The notes: generated by a model from the letters alone, not told the origin. Counted from the stretch's first letter, positions 34,938 to 44,372 are shown. The stretch is DNA of 64,000 nucleotides from GCA-002708315 sp963676635 (GCA_963676635.1 OY781105.1:2480001-2544000); one strand, 5' to 3'. Made by a program: numbers and translations.

Positions 34938-36977
34938 ATGAACCAGGAAAACTATATGATCATAGACGGGGTGAAAGTCCCTGTTAATGGCGAAAAAAAT
35001 ATTCTTGAGGTCTGCAGAAAGGCCAATATTGAAATCCCAACATTCTGCTATCACAGCGACCTTAGCGTTTATGGCGCATGTCGCTTGTGTTTGGTGGATG
35101 TGGAAGGACAGGGAATAGTAGCATCATGCTCCACTCCTGCAGCACCAGGACTTAAAGTAAAAACAAGTACGGCTGAAATCCGTGAAATAAGAAAAACAAA
35201 TCTTGAACTTCTTCTGGCTAATCACAAAATAGATTGTCCAACTTGTGTTCGCAGTTCAAACTGTAAACTTCAGGACCTGACACGCCGGCTGGGAATCGAT
35301 GAAGTACGTTTCAAACCGACTGATAAAGTTGAACCCATCGATAATTTCTCACCAAGTATTGTGCGCGACCCAAATAAATGTGTGCTTTGTGGCGACTGTG
35401 TAAGAGTTTGTAAAGAGATACAAAGTGTTGGTGCTATCGATTTTACTTCAAGAGGAGCTAAAACAAAAGTTGCCCCTGCTTTTAATAAGAATTTCAATGA
35501 AGTTGAATGTGTATATTGCGGTCAGTGCGTTACAATATGCCCTACAGGCGCTTTGCAGGTAAAGTCTGAAATTGAAAAGGTTTGGGATAATATTTATGAT
35601 GACAAAAAAGTAGTGATTGCACAGATAGCTCCTGCCATCAGAGTTGCTCTTAATGAAGAATTTGGTGGTGAACCCGGCGATGTTAATATCGGCCAGATTG
35701 TAGCTGCTCTTAAACGCATGGGCTTCGATTATGTTTATGACACCTCATTTAGTGCTGACCTTACTATTTTCGAAGAAGCTACTGAGTTTATTAAACGCAA
35801 AACAGAAAACGGCGTACTGCCTCAGTTTACTTCTTGTTGTCCGGGATGGGTTAAGTTTGCAGAACAGTATTTCCCTGATTTGCTGCCAAACCTTTCAACA
35901 TGCAAGTCACCACAACAGATGTTCGGTAGCGTTGCCAAAGAAATACTACCAAACATTCTTGGAGTAAAAAAAGAAGACATCGTGATGGTATCTATTATGC
36001 CATGTACTGCTAAAAAGTTTGAAGCAAAACGCGACGAATTTATCCATGAAGGAATAGCTGATGTTGACCATGTTATCACAACAGTTGAATTAGCCAAGAT
36101 GATTGCAGAAACAGGACTTCAGTTTAACAAACTTGATCCCGAGTCTCTTGATCTTCCACTTGGTTTTAAAACCGGCGGTGGCGTTATTTTTGGAAACTCA
36201 GGCGGAGTAAGTGAAGCAGTACTCAGGTTTGCTCATGAAAAAATCACAGGCAAAACACTCGATGATATTGATTTTACATTTGTACGTGGAACTAATGGTA
36301 TCCGTGAAGCAAAAGTAAAACTCGGTGAAATAGATCTTAAACTTGGTATTGTACATAGTCTTGCAAATGCCCGTAAAATATGTAATCTCATTAAAGAAGG
36401 AAAATGCGATTACGATTTCATTGAAGTAATGGCTTGCCCTGGTGGATGTATTGATGGAGGTGGTCAGCCTGTTTCATGGGAGACAAATTTTAAAGAAAGA
36501 CGTACTGAAGGACTTTACAATGTGGATAAAATGCTTCAACTGCATAAGCCACAGGATAACCCTTACGTACATGAATTATATAAAAATACTCTGGGAGAAG
36601 TTGGTGGTCATAAGGCACATGAACTACTACATACCCACTATCATTCACGTCGTCGTATTGTAGAGGATAATATATCACTTGGCAATAATGACAACAGAAA
36701 AATTGAAGTTAAAGTGTGTGTTGGAACAAACTGCTTTGTAAATGGGTCACAGGATATTCTGAAAAAACTCATGAGCTATGTTGCAGAGAATAACCTTGAG
36801 AATGAAGTGGATTTTATAGGTATAGATAATCATGTGGATGTGAGCGCTACTTTCTGTATGGAGAAATGCGACAAGGCACCCAATGTAAAAGTTGGAAGTG
36901 TCAATATAGAGAAAGCCTCGTATGATAAGGTGCTGGAAATATTGGAAAAACAGCTTAACGAAAAGTTAGTTGTTTAA
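34938..36977 (+). CDS. hydA: [FeFe] hydrogenase catalytic subunit HydA (bifurcating, group A3 type)
   Basis: A 679-residue catalytic subunit that makes or uses H2. N-terminal [2Fe-2S] ligands are C37, C48, C51 and C64; the His-ligated cluster is H96, C100, C103, C109; two [4Fe-4S] clusters lie at 148-158 and 191-201. The H-cluster motifs are all intact: L1 TSCCPGW (298-304, with the proton-relay Cys), L2 MPCTAKKFE (354-362) and L3 MACPGGCIDGGGQP (498-511). A C-terminal thioredoxin-like [2Fe-2S] domain (VCVGTNC, C594 and C599; then FCMEKC) is fused, as in Thermotoga HydA. Together with HydB and HydC it should couple ferredoxin and NADH oxidation to H2. It is the last gene before a terminator. 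Confidence 0.96.
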   Translation: MNQENYMIIDGVKVPVNGEKNILEVCRKANIEIPTFCYHSDLSVYGACRLCLVDVEGQGIVASCSTPAAPGLKVKTSTAEIREIRKTNLELLLANHKIDCPTCVRSSNCKLQDLTRRLGIDEVRFKPTDKVEPIDNFSPSIVRDPNKCVLCGDCVRVCKEIQSVGAIDFTSRGAKTKVAPAFNKNFNEVECVYCGQCVTICPTGALQVKSEIEKVWDNIYDDKKVVIAQIAPAIRVALNEEFGGEPGDVNIGQIVAALKRMGFDYVYDTSFSADLTIFEEATEFIKRKTENGVLPQFTSCCPGWVKFAEQYFPDLLPNLSTCKSPQQMFGSVAKEILPNILGVKKEDIVMVSIMPCTAKKFEAKRDEFIHEGIADVDHVITTVELAKMIAETGLQFNKLDPESLDLPLGFKTGGGVIFGNSGGVSEAVLRFAHEKITGKTLDDIDFTFVRGTNGIREAKVKLGEIDLKLGIVHSLANARKICNLIKEGKCDYDFIEVMACPGGCIDGGGQPVSWETNFKERRTEGLYNVDKMLQLHKPQDNPYVHELYKNTLGEVGGHKAHELLHTHYHSRRRIVEDNISLGNNDNRKIEVKVCVGTNCFVNGSQDILKKLMSYVAENNLENEVDFIGIDNHVDVSATFCMEKCDKAPNVKVGSVNIEKASYDKVLEILEKQLNEKLVV

Positions 36978-37032
36978 TCAGGTTATAATAAATAATTTGG
37001 TTAGTTACCGATGTTGTTAATTATTATTTGCG

Positions 37033-37084
37033 GAACATGCCGGTTGGACCTTTTTGCGGGGTTCGCCGGTATGTTCATTTTTTT
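37033..37084 (+). terminator. terminator with long loop after hydA
   Basis: An 11-bp stem (GAACATGCCGG with CCGGTATGTTC, one G-T pair) encloses a 22-base loop and is followed by a T-run, 55 bp after the hydA stop. It separates the rex-hydCBA operon from hydS. Confidence 0.8.
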
Positions 37085-37135
37085 GCACAAGTAAATAAGA
37101 GGATATAAGATGAGAGCAACAATATATTAATTAAC

Positions 37136-37143
37136 TATTTTTG
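37136..37143 (+). promoter_or_regulatory. -7 box TATTTTTG of the hydS-phosphatase unit
   Basis: Matches TAnnTTTG 43 bp before the ATG at 37187. No TAAAGAA-N4-TTCTTTA palindrome is seen here, so this unit may not be under the same operator. Confidence 0.6.
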
Positions 37144-37186
37144 CAATCTCGGAGTTAACACTATATACAGACGGCAAACCACAACA

Positions 37187-38908
37187 ATGAATACTAAACA
37201 ACATAAAAATAACATCTCACAGGTAGTCTATACCAATCCGGCCATGTGTCGTGATTGCTATAAATGCGTTAGAATATGCCCTGTTAATGCTATTCAAATG
37301 AAGAACGCGCAAGCAAGTGTTATTGCTGAGAAATGTATCTCATGCGGAAGATGTATTAAACAATGTCCACAGGGAGCTAAACAATCACGCAGCGACGTTG
37401 AAATGGTAAAAGACATTCTTTCATCTGGAAAAAAAGCAGCAGTGAGTCTTGCCCCTTCATTTGTCTCAGTTTTTGGAAGCTGGGAACAAAAGCGACTACC
37501 ATCAGCTTTCCGTAAGATGGGATTTACTTTTATAGCTGAAACAGCAGTAGGAGCATATTACTCAGCAAAACGCACGGCAGAATATATTGAAGAACATTCA
37601 AATTCAGCACATATATGTTCAGCCTGCCCGGTTGTAGTGAACTATATTGAAAAACATCAACCTTCATTAATAAAAAATATTGTTCCTGTTGTGTCTCCGA
37701 TGATTGCCCATGCTAAAATTATTAAACAACAAAAAGGAAAAAACACGCCCATTGTATTTATAGGCCCCTGTGTTGCAAAGAAACAAGAAGCATCACGTCC
37801 GGAATATACTGGCTATATAGATGCCGTCCTCACTTTTGAAGAGTTCAAAAATTTGCTGGAGGAATACAAAATTGATTTGCATAAACTTGAAGAAAGCAGT
37901 TTTGACGACAAACCAAAAGGAGATGCTCAGCTATTCCCCTTAGAAGGCGGATTACTTAAAACCGCAAGTATGGATAACGACCGTATTTCGGATAACACAA
38001 TAGCACTTAGTGGTAATGTTGATGTCAGAGAAACACTATCTAGTCTAACAGACTCCAAAGAGAAATATATTATTGAACCATTATGGTGCCGCAACGGATG
38101 CATAAACGGTCCGGGAATGCCTAAAGAATTAAACAAATTCAGCAGTCGGTCAAAGGTAATAGAATACGCTGTTACTAATAACACTGACGAAGACAATATT
38201 GATTTACGGTTAACCACTTATTATACCAACCAGTCGTCCTCATTTCGTGTTGATTTCAGTGATGAAGAAATTGCTGCAGTATATGAAAGAACAAGCAAAT
38301 CAAATCCGGAAAATCAACTGAATTGTGGTGCCTGCGGATATCACACATGCCGGGAGAATGCCATTGCAGTCCTTCAGGGTATTGCTGAAGAAGAAATGTG
38401 TATCCCTCACATGCGAAGAGTTGCAGAACAAAAGAGTAATACCATACTTGATAAAGCTCCAAATGGTATTGTAGTTCTTGATGAAAAACTTAAGATAATA
38501 AGTATTAACCCGTCATTCAAGAAAATGTTCTCATGTACTGATGCTATTCTGGGGAAACCCATTTCATATCTTATTGATCAGGATCCTTTCGAAAAACTTG
38601 TATCAGACCCCGAACAGGTTATCAAGAAAATTATCAGATACAACAGTTATAACCTTGTCTGTAATCAAATACATTATGCCATCCCTGATGATAACCAGTA
38701 TATTGGAGTTTTTGTTGATATCACTAATGTTGAAGATAATGAAGAAAAGCTCACTAACCTGAAAAAGGAAACAGTAATTCAGGCACAGGAGTTAATGGAA
38801 CATCAGATAGAAATGGCACAGCAAATGGCAAAATTCCTTGGTGAGAACACCGCAAAAGGAGAGATGCTAATGCGAAATCTGATAAAGGTAATTGATAAAA
38901 ACAGCTAG
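37187..38908 (+). CDS. hydS: sensory-type [FeFe] hydrogenase with PAS domain (HydS-like, group C)
   Basis: A 573-residue protein. A two-cluster ferredoxin (CRDCYKCVRICP 21-32; CISCGRCIKQCP 50-61) precedes an H-cluster domain (about 75-345) with altered motifs: L1 is ICSACPVV (143-150), where the proton-relay Cys is A146; L2 is GPCVAKKQE (193-201); L3 is WCRNGCINGPGMP (300-312). A further 4Fe-4S motif has C380, C383, C388 and C405. A PAS domain (about 415-515) and a C-terminal helical or coiled-coil stretch follow. Loss of the relay Cys is the hallmark of the Thermotoga HydS group, thought to sense H2 or redox rather than turn over fast. It is co-transcribed with a phosphatase gene (12 bp gap). 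Confidence 0.9.
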   Translation: MNTKQHKNNISQVVYTNPAMCRDCYKCVRICPVNAIQMKNAQASVIAEKCISCGRCIKQCPQGAKQSRSDVEMVKDILSSGKKAAVSLAPSFVSVFGSWEQKRLPSAFRKMGFTFIAETAVGAYYSAKRTAEYIEEHSNSAHICSACPVVVNYIEKHQPSLIKNIVPVVSPMIAHAKIIKQQKGKNTPIVFIGPCVAKKQEASRPEYTGYIDAVLTFEEFKNLLEEYKIDLHKLEESSFDDKPKGDAQLFPLEGGLLKTASMDNDRISDNTIALSGNVDVRETLSSLTDSKEKYIIEPLWCRNGCINGPGMPKELNKFSSRSKVIEYAVTNNTDEDNIDLRLTTYYTNQSSSFRVDFSDEEIAAVYERTSKSNPENQLNCGACGYHTCRENAIAVLQGIAEEEMCIPHMRRVAEQKSNTILDKAPNGIVVLDEKLKIISINPSFKKMFSCTDAILGKPISYLIDQDPFEKLVSDPEQVIKKIIRYNSYNLVCNQIHYAIPDDNQYIGVFVDITNVEDNEEKLTNLKKETVIQAQELMEHQIEMAQQMAKFLGENTAKGEMLMRNLIKVIDKNS

Positions 38909-38920
38909 CATCTATAAATC

Positions 38921-40072
38921 ATGGGGTACTTACATGTAGATATCATAGAAAAGCAAACCTCGAAAGTTACCAGTGACCCCTGTGGTGATGTTATTGGGTA
39001 CCATAGAGATGATGTTAGCACAACATTGGTGATAAGCGATGGTTTGGGATCAGGTGTAAAAGCCAATATTGCTGCAAACATGTGCGTTGCGAGGGCTATT
39101 GAATTACTTAAATCAGGTACAACACTTAAAGAGGCTTTTTCAATACTTGTGAGCACCATGAATAATGCATGGGGAACAGATAAACCTTTCGCTGTTTTTA
39201 CTTTGGCCCGGATTATCAGAAATGGTGATGCTACCATTTTAACCTATGAAATGCCACCTCCTGTTATTGTAAATTCTTATTCAGGTAATGTTCTTATCAC
39301 AAATACAACAACCATAGAAAAGGCGATATGCTATGAAAGTCACTGCTCGCTTACTAACGGTGAAGGACTTCTTTTGGTTAGTGATGGTATTACTCAGGCT
39401 GGATTAGGTTGTGGCCTTGTAAATGGATGGGAAATAAAAGGTGTTTCTTCTTTTATTACAGGCAAGCTATTAAATAAAAAGGCTAAGATCAATGAGATAC
39501 CTGAGCTTGTGCATGATGAAGCAAGGAGATACTGGCGCAAAGCCAAAGGTGATGACTGCAGTGTAGCAATGGCTCTTTGCAGAAATGGTATTACAGTTAA
39601 TCTCATCACTGGTCCACCTGCAGACAAAAGAAAAGATGATTCATTTGTGAAAGCTTTTCTCAAACATGAAGGTATTAAAATTGTATGTGGTGGATCAACC
39701 GCTAAGATGGTAGCACGCATTAAAAAGTCATCACTTTCACTAAAGGAAAATACTGGTAATGCTGTTACACCACCCGAATATGAAATAGATGGAATCAACT
39801 GTGTTACAGAAGGTGCTGTTACTCTTAATCAAGTATATAATATTTTAGATGAAGATATTTCAGATATTTTCCCTAAATCAGGAGTACTGGCGTTGGCAGA
39901 CTTTCTAAATATAGCCGATAAAATAAATATATGGATAGGAGATGCTCCCAATGATGATGTTGATGGGCTTGTATTTAAACAACAGCATATTCTTTCCCGT
40001 AAAGTTATTATTGAATTATTAATAGATAAACTTCGTAAGAAAGGCAAACTAATAATTGTACATAATTTATAA
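38921..40072 (+). CDS. PP2C/SpoIIE-type serine phosphatase paired with HydS
   Basis: A 383-residue protein. Residues about 5-222 form a PP2C/SpoIIE phosphatase domain with the metal-binding aspartates in VISDGLGSG (37-45), LVSDGITQAG (152-161) and GDDCSVA (210-216). The C-terminal 160 residues form a second domain with IVCGGSTAKMVAR and GINCVTEGAVTLNQVY, typical of phosphatases found beside sensory hydrogenases. There is no membrane segment, so it should be cytoplasmic. It probably dephosphorylates a Ser/Thr-phosphorylated partner in response to HydS. The target and the opposing kinase are not in the window. Confidence 0.82.
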   Translation: MGYLHVDIIEKQTSKVTSDPCGDVIGYHRDDVSTTLVISDGLGSGVKANIAANMCVARAIELLKSGTTLKEAFSILVSTMNNAWGTDKPFAVFTLARIIRNGDATILTYEMPPPVIVNSYSGNVLITNTTTIEKAICYESHCSLTNGEGLLLVSDGITQAGLGCGLVNGWEIKGVSSFITGKLLNKKAKINEIPELVHDEARRYWRKAKGDDCSVAMALCRNGITVNLITGPPADKRKDDSFVKAFLKHEGIKIVCGGSTAKMVARIKKSSLSLKENTGNAVTPPEYEIDGINCVTEGAVTLNQVYNILDEDISDIFPKSGVLALADFLNIADKINIWIGDAPNDDVDGLVFKQQHILSRKVIIELLIDKLRKKGKLIIVHNL

Positions 40073-40144
40073 GCTAAACTCCATAACCTTTCCCCAAAAC
40101 CTTACGAAATGAATAACTTATAGATGTCCTTTTTTCAATTACAT

Positions 40145-40175
40145 TTTGATGTATAAAAATTAAATCGTAGTTTTG
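40145..40175 (+). promoter_or_regulatory. Bacteroidota promoter TTTG-N19-TAGTTTTG
   Basis: -33 TTTG (40145-40148) and -7 TAGTTTTG (40168-40175) with 19-bp spacing form an excellent match, 28 bp before the ATG at 40204. Confidence 0.72.
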
Positions 40176-40203
40176 GGCTTTTAAAAATTTGACTATTAAT
40201 AAA

Positions 40204-42213
40204 ATGCGTAATTTCTTAATTATTGCAATATTAATAATGATTGGGCAACTCTCTGTTGCTCAAACATTTCTGTTTGAAACTTTTGATTCAGGACAATGGC
40301 CTCCATGGGGATGGTCAAATGAAAATCCTGCATATTGGAAAAAAAGCACTACTAATTATGCAGGAGCAGCAGTACCTGAAGCATGTAATACAATCACATA
40401 CACATCTGAAGGAATTAAACTCATTTCCAAAGAAATTAATTTAACAGAAATTGAATCCATTAACCTAATTTTTAAACAGATTGTTAATTACAACAGTGGT
40501 TCATATTTTCTGAAAGTAGCCACTCAATCAGGAAGAGGACAATGGCATGAAGTATGGTCAAGAAATGTTACAGGAGATATTGCACCTGAAGATGTTACCA
40601 TAAATATAACAAATACAGATGTTGGTCAACATGATTTTCGTTTTTCATTTTATGTAGAAGGTGTAAATGAAGGTACAATAGATCACTGGTATATTGATAA
40701 TGTAACTGTTGTTCATGCTCCTGTACTTGATTGTGAGTTGTTGACTATTACTACACCGGATTTTATAAGCCAGCCTACTCCTGTTAGTGGAACAATAATT
40801 AATAATGGAAGCAGCAGAATCAACAGTTTGGAAATATCATGGCAAGAGGGAACAAACCAACCAGTTTCTACATATTTTAACAATTTAAATATTGATAAAG
40901 ATGAAGAGTTTTCTTTCGTTTGTGAAGAATTAATCGATAAATGGCTTGGCAATTATAAAATTACTGTTTCCGTGGATAAAGTAAATGGACAGACTGATGA
41001 TAATCCAAACAATAACACCCTTTTTAAGAAAATTTGTATTGCGTCAAATACAAACGACAAACATCCTGTAGTTGAAAGTTTTACAAGTTCTACAAATTCA
41101 TTTTGTTATCAATTCAATACTGAAGCTGATCCATGGTTTGAAGAGCATGCTGATGAACTTACGCTTATTAAATATCCTGTAAACTGGCCCTCTCCTGGTG
41201 ACCCGTATTTTACAAATGAGATAGGTGTAAGAGTTGATTATTATAATGTTATTTCAGCTCCAAACGTTTTTATTGATGGTGAGTATGCAGGATGGCTAAT
41301 GTATACTGTTGAGCCTGCTTTTAATGAAGCTGCTACTTTGCCTTCTGTTTTTGACATTGCATCATTCTTTACCATATCAGGCACTAGAATAAATATAGAT
41401 ACTAAAATATTACCATATACAGAATTTGAATCATTAAATGTACAAGTAGTTGTGTTTGAAAATAATACGGAAGAAAACACTGGCACAAACGGAGAAACAA
41501 GCTTTAAGCATATAGTCATGAAAATGATTCCTGATGCTGATGGAACTTTTATTTCTGTTTCTGATCGCGAACCGACCTCTTTAATTCAATCGATGAATCT
41601 TTCAGAAACAAATGTTGAAGAATTTAATGATTTGGGCGTCGCAATATTTATTCAGGACCCGGTAACAAAAGAGATTCTTCAAAGTGAATATTCAGTATTA
41701 AACGGATCTTTTAATGATGATGCGTCTCTTTCTGATTTACTTGTTGACGGTACTACAATAGAAGGTTTCGATCCATCAATATTTTACTATTATTATGTTT
41801 TACCCCCAAATAGTACCGGACTTCCTGAAGTAACCGCAACTACTAACGACACAAATGCAATAAAAATTATTCTGCCATCTCCAGATAATCTGGGAACTAT
41901 TAATATAAATACTTTTGCTGAAGATCTCATAACAACAAACCTATATACCGTCAGGTTTGTTACTACCACAGAAACTCCAGAATTTGATATCAATACATTT
42001 TACATTTACCCTAATCCCTCTTCCGGAATCTTTAATTTAAATATTCCCAATGTACAGCACCTAGTTGTATATGATCAAGCTGGTAATGTGATTTTAAGAA
42101 AAAGTGGAAACTGTCCCTCCATTGATTTATCAGAGTATAGCAATGGAATGTATTATATCAGAGTGATTTCAAATATTAATTCATTTACTAAAAGAGTTGT
42201 TCTTACAAAATAA
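40204..42213 (+). CDS. Omp28-like T9SS cargo protein lacking the CxxC motif
   Basis: A 669-residue exported protein. The signal peptide is 1-20 (AILIMIGQLSVAQ). The N-terminal domain resembles choice-of-anchor J / MAM-like jelly rolls (FETFDSGQWPPWGW to IDHWYIDNVTVVH). A CARDB-like Ig domain follows, then an Omp28-type thioredoxin-like domain (about 290-420). There the redox position reads SFCYQFNTEAD, so no CxxC is present, but the cis-Pro-like SAPNVFIDGEYAG remains. A T9SS sorting domain ends the protein (IYPNPSSGIFNLNI to KRVVLTK). It may act as a binding module rather than a disulfide enzyme. Confidence 0.8.
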   Translation: MRNFLIIAILIMIGQLSVAQTFLFETFDSGQWPPWGWSNENPAYWKKSTTNYAGAAVPEACNTITYTSEGIKLISKEINLTEIESINLIFKQIVNYNSGSYFLKVATQSGRGQWHEVWSRNVTGDIAPEDVTINITNTDVGQHDFRFSFYVEGVNEGTIDHWYIDNVTVVHAPVLDCELLTITTPDFISQPTPVSGTIINNGSSRINSLEISWQEGTNQPVSTYFNNLNIDKDEEFSFVCEELIDKWLGNYKITVSVDKVNGQTDDNPNNNTLFKKICIASNTNDKHPVVESFTSSTNSFCYQFNTEADPWFEEHADELTLIKYPVNWPSPGDPYFTNEIGVRVDYYNVISAPNVFIDGEYAGWLMYTVEPAFNEAATLPSVFDIASFFTISGTRINIDTKILPYTEFESLNVQVVVFENNTEENTGTNGETSFKHIVMKMIPDADGTFISVSDREPTSLIQSMNLSETNVEEFNDLGVAIFIQDPVTKEILQSEYSVLNGSFNDDASLSDLLVDGTTIEGFDPSIFYYYYVLPPNSTGLPEVTATTNDTNAIKIILPSPDNLGTININTFAEDLITTNLYTVRFVTTTETPEFDINTFYIYPNPSSGIFNLNIPNVQHLVVYDQAGNVILRKSGNCPSIDLSEYSNGMYYIRVISNINSFTKRVVLTK

Positions 42214-42258
42214 TTTCTGATTATATGAACAATTAATTTAGTCCTTATTCTTATTTAC

Positions 42259-42266
42259 TATTTTTG
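42259..42266 (+). promoter_or_regulatory. -7 box TATTTTTG upstream of the M28 peptidase
   Basis: Matches TAnnTTTG 23 bp before the ATG at 42290, implying a leader of about 17 nt. Confidence 0.55.
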
Positions 42267-42289
42267 TAAAACACATTAAATTTAACAGT

Positions 42290-43528
42290 ATGAGAGGGAA
42301 TATTTTATCTCTAATTTTTATACTTATCTGTGGTCTGCTTGAATCACAGAACGTTGAATACGCAAGAAACATTGTTAAAGAATTATCTTCAGAAAAGTAT
42401 TGTGGAAGAGGATATGTTAAAAAGGGTGACTATAAAGCAGCAAAATTTATTGCTAAAGAATTTAAAAAAGACGATCTACAAAAATTTAATAATAGTTACT
42501 TTCAGGAGTATTCATTTTCCATAAACTCATTTCCAAAGAAAGTATCTGTAAAAATAGATGGCAATGAACTAACACCTGGAAGAGACTTTGTTGTAAGTCT
42601 ATCAGCACCTTCAACAAATACAACATGCCTTATCACTGATCTGAGTGCAGAGAAAAACACTGACTCCATCATAGAAACCCTTTCAGATAAAGAAGGAAAC
42701 CAAATATTCCTTATTAATAATAATAACTCAAGAAAATTTTATGGAAAATCTATTAAGGGAATTAAAACAGTGGCTATTGTTACTGATAAAGAACCATACT
42801 GGCATGTAAGCAACGGAGGAAAAGTTGAAAATACAACCTGGCTTAAAATTTACAGGAAAGCAATCCCTGAAGGTGCAAAAGAAATATCAATAAATATTAA
42901 GAATAAGTATTACGAGGCATACAAAACTCAAAATGTAATAGGATGGGTTAAGGGTAAAAAGAATCCGGAAAAATATATAGTATTCTCTGCTCATTATGAT
43001 CATTTAGGAATGATGGGCTCTGCTATGTACCCTGGTGCCAATGACAATGCAAGTGGAACTGCTATGGTAATGGATCTTGCCCGCTTTTACTCACTACCTG
43101 AAAACCAACCCGATTGCTCTGTTGTTTTTATTACTCTAAGCGGAGAAGAGGCAGGACTCTATGGGTCAAAATATTTCGTTGACCACTCTCCCATTGACAT
43201 GAAAAATATACTACTTGAAGTTAATCTTGATATGGTTGGCAGCGGCAGTGAGGGCTTTACTGTGGTTAACGGGAAAGTTTATCAGGAGTTAATGGATAAA
43301 ATGAATAAAATAAACAAAGACCAGAATCTTAATATTGATATAAAGGCCCGTGGAGAATCATGTAATAGTGATCATTGTCCATTTTATCAAAAAGGTGTTC
43401 AAGCAGTATTTATATACACAAGAGGGAAGGAGCTTAAGGAATATCATACCGTTGATGATATAGCAAACAGCTTTCCTTTTACTGCTTATAATGGCTTATT
43501 TACAATATTAACAGGACTTGTAGAATAA
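42290..43528 (+). CDS. M28 family zinc aminopeptidase
   Basis: A 412-residue exported metallopeptidase (signal peptide 1-19, LIFILICGLLESQ). The M28 zinc ligands are visible in AHYDHLG and PGANDNASGTA, with the catalytic GEEAGLYGS, the NLDMVG aspartate and the late histidine in EYHTVDD. It releases N-terminal amino acids from peptides, probably in the periplasm. It complements the DPP-IV and subtilisin encoded nearby. Confidence 0.92.
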   Translation: MRGNILSLIFILICGLLESQNVEYARNIVKELSSEKYCGRGYVKKGDYKAAKFIAKEFKKDDLQKFNNSYFQEYSFSINSFPKKVSVKIDGNELTPGRDFVVSLSAPSTNTTCLITDLSAEKNTDSIIETLSDKEGNQIFLINNNNSRKFYGKSIKGIKTVAIVTDKEPYWHVSNGGKVENTTWLKIYRKAIPEGAKEISINIKNKYYEAYKTQNVIGWVKGKKNPEKYIVFSAHYDHLGMMGSAMYPGANDNASGTAMVMDLARFYSLPENQPDCSVVFITLSGEEAGLYGSKYFVDHSPIDMKNILLEVNLDMVGSGSEGFTVVNGKVYQELMDKMNKINKDQNLNIDIKARGESCNSDHCPFYQKGVQAVFIYTRGKELKEYHTVDDIANSFPFTAYNGLFTILTGLVE

Positions 43529-43531
43529 TAT

Positions 43532-43539
43532 TACATTTG
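43532..43539 (+). promoter_or_regulatory. rsmI: -7 box TACATTTG of rsmI
   Basis: Matches TAnnTTTG 19 bp before the rsmI ATG at 43559. A second TTTG-containing word (CATATTTG) follows directly. Confidence 0.5.
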
Positions 43540-43558
43540 CACCATATTTGTTTCACAG

Positions 43559-44254
43559 ATGTCAAAATTAATTCTTGTACCAACGCCTATCGGCAATCTT
43601 GATGATATTACATATAGAGCCATTAATGTTCTTAAAGAAGTAAGTGTTGTTCTGGCTGAAGACACCCGTATAAGCGGAAAACTGCTTAAGCATTACAATA
43701 TTGAAACACCAATGATATCTTATCATCAGCATAATGAACATGCTGTTGCTGAAAAAATCGCAGAACGAATTGCTACAGGAGAATCTATGGCATTGGTTAC
43801 TGATGCTGGTACTCCTGCAATATCTGATCCTGGTTTTTATCTTGTAAGAGAGTGTTTATCAAAAGGTATTGAAATAGAATGTTTACCAGGAGCAACAGCT
43901 TTTATACCTGCTCTTGTAAATTCCGGTTTGCCAAACGATAAGTTTTTCTTCGAAGGCTTTCTTCCTCATAAAAAAGGACGACAGACCAGACTAAAATTTT
44001 TAGCAGAACTACCTTATACTATTATATTATATGAGTCACCCCACAGACTTATAAAAACACTCAAACAGCTTTCTGAGTTTTTTAAGGATAATCGTAAGGT
44101 TTCTGTTTCCAGAGAGATAACTAAAATCCATGAAGAAACAATTCGCGGCACATTCAATGAAGTAGTTACACATTTTGAAGATAGTGGTGTAAAAGGCGAG
44201 ATTGTTATTATCATTGGTCAACCAGAAAAGAATAAAACACCTGATTCAGATTAG
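43559..44254 (+). CDS. rsmI: 16S rRNA (cytidine1402-2'-O)-methyltransferase
   Basis: A 231-residue SAM-dependent methyltransferase that modifies C1402 in the 16S decoding centre. Family motifs are clear: LVPTPIGNLDDITYRA at the N-terminus, LAEDTRISGKLLKHY, VTDAGTPAISDPG, the SAM-pocket LPGATAFIPALVNSGLP and the FEGFLPHKKGR segment. It is slightly shorter than E. coli RsmI, as is common in Bacteroidota. Confidence 0.96.
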   Translation: MSKLILVPTPIGNLDDITYRAINVLKEVSVVLAEDTRISGKLLKHYNIETPMISYHQHNEHAVAEKIAERIATGESMALVTDAGTPAISDPGFYLVRECLSKGIEIECLPGATAFIPALVNSGLPNDKFFFEGFLPHKKGRQTRLKFLAELPYTIILYESPHRLIKTLKQLSEFFKDNRKVSVSREITKIHEETIRGTFNEVVTHFEDSGVKGEIVIIIGQPEKNKTPDSD

Positions 44255-44331
44255 TACCTTTTTATTTTATCTAACAATATCCATTTGTAATAAAAGGGAC
44301 AGATTTTTTCAAGTATAAAATAACTATCAAT

Positions 44332-44372
44332 AAAACATAAAAGGCAGCCATTAAGACTGCCTTTTATGTTTT
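44332..44372. terminator. bidirectional terminator between rsmI and the subtilisin gene
   Basis: A perfect 16-bp stem (AAAACATAAAAGGCAG with CTGCCTTTTATGTTTT) surrounds a 9-base loop. A/T tracts on both ends allow it to end both convergent transcripts. Confidence 0.92.

Noticed and set aside
36985..37186. Rex-type palindrome in front of hydS
   Set aside because: No TAAAGAA-N4-TTCTTTA or TTGTGAA-N4-TTCACAA sequence is present there; only a -7 box was found.
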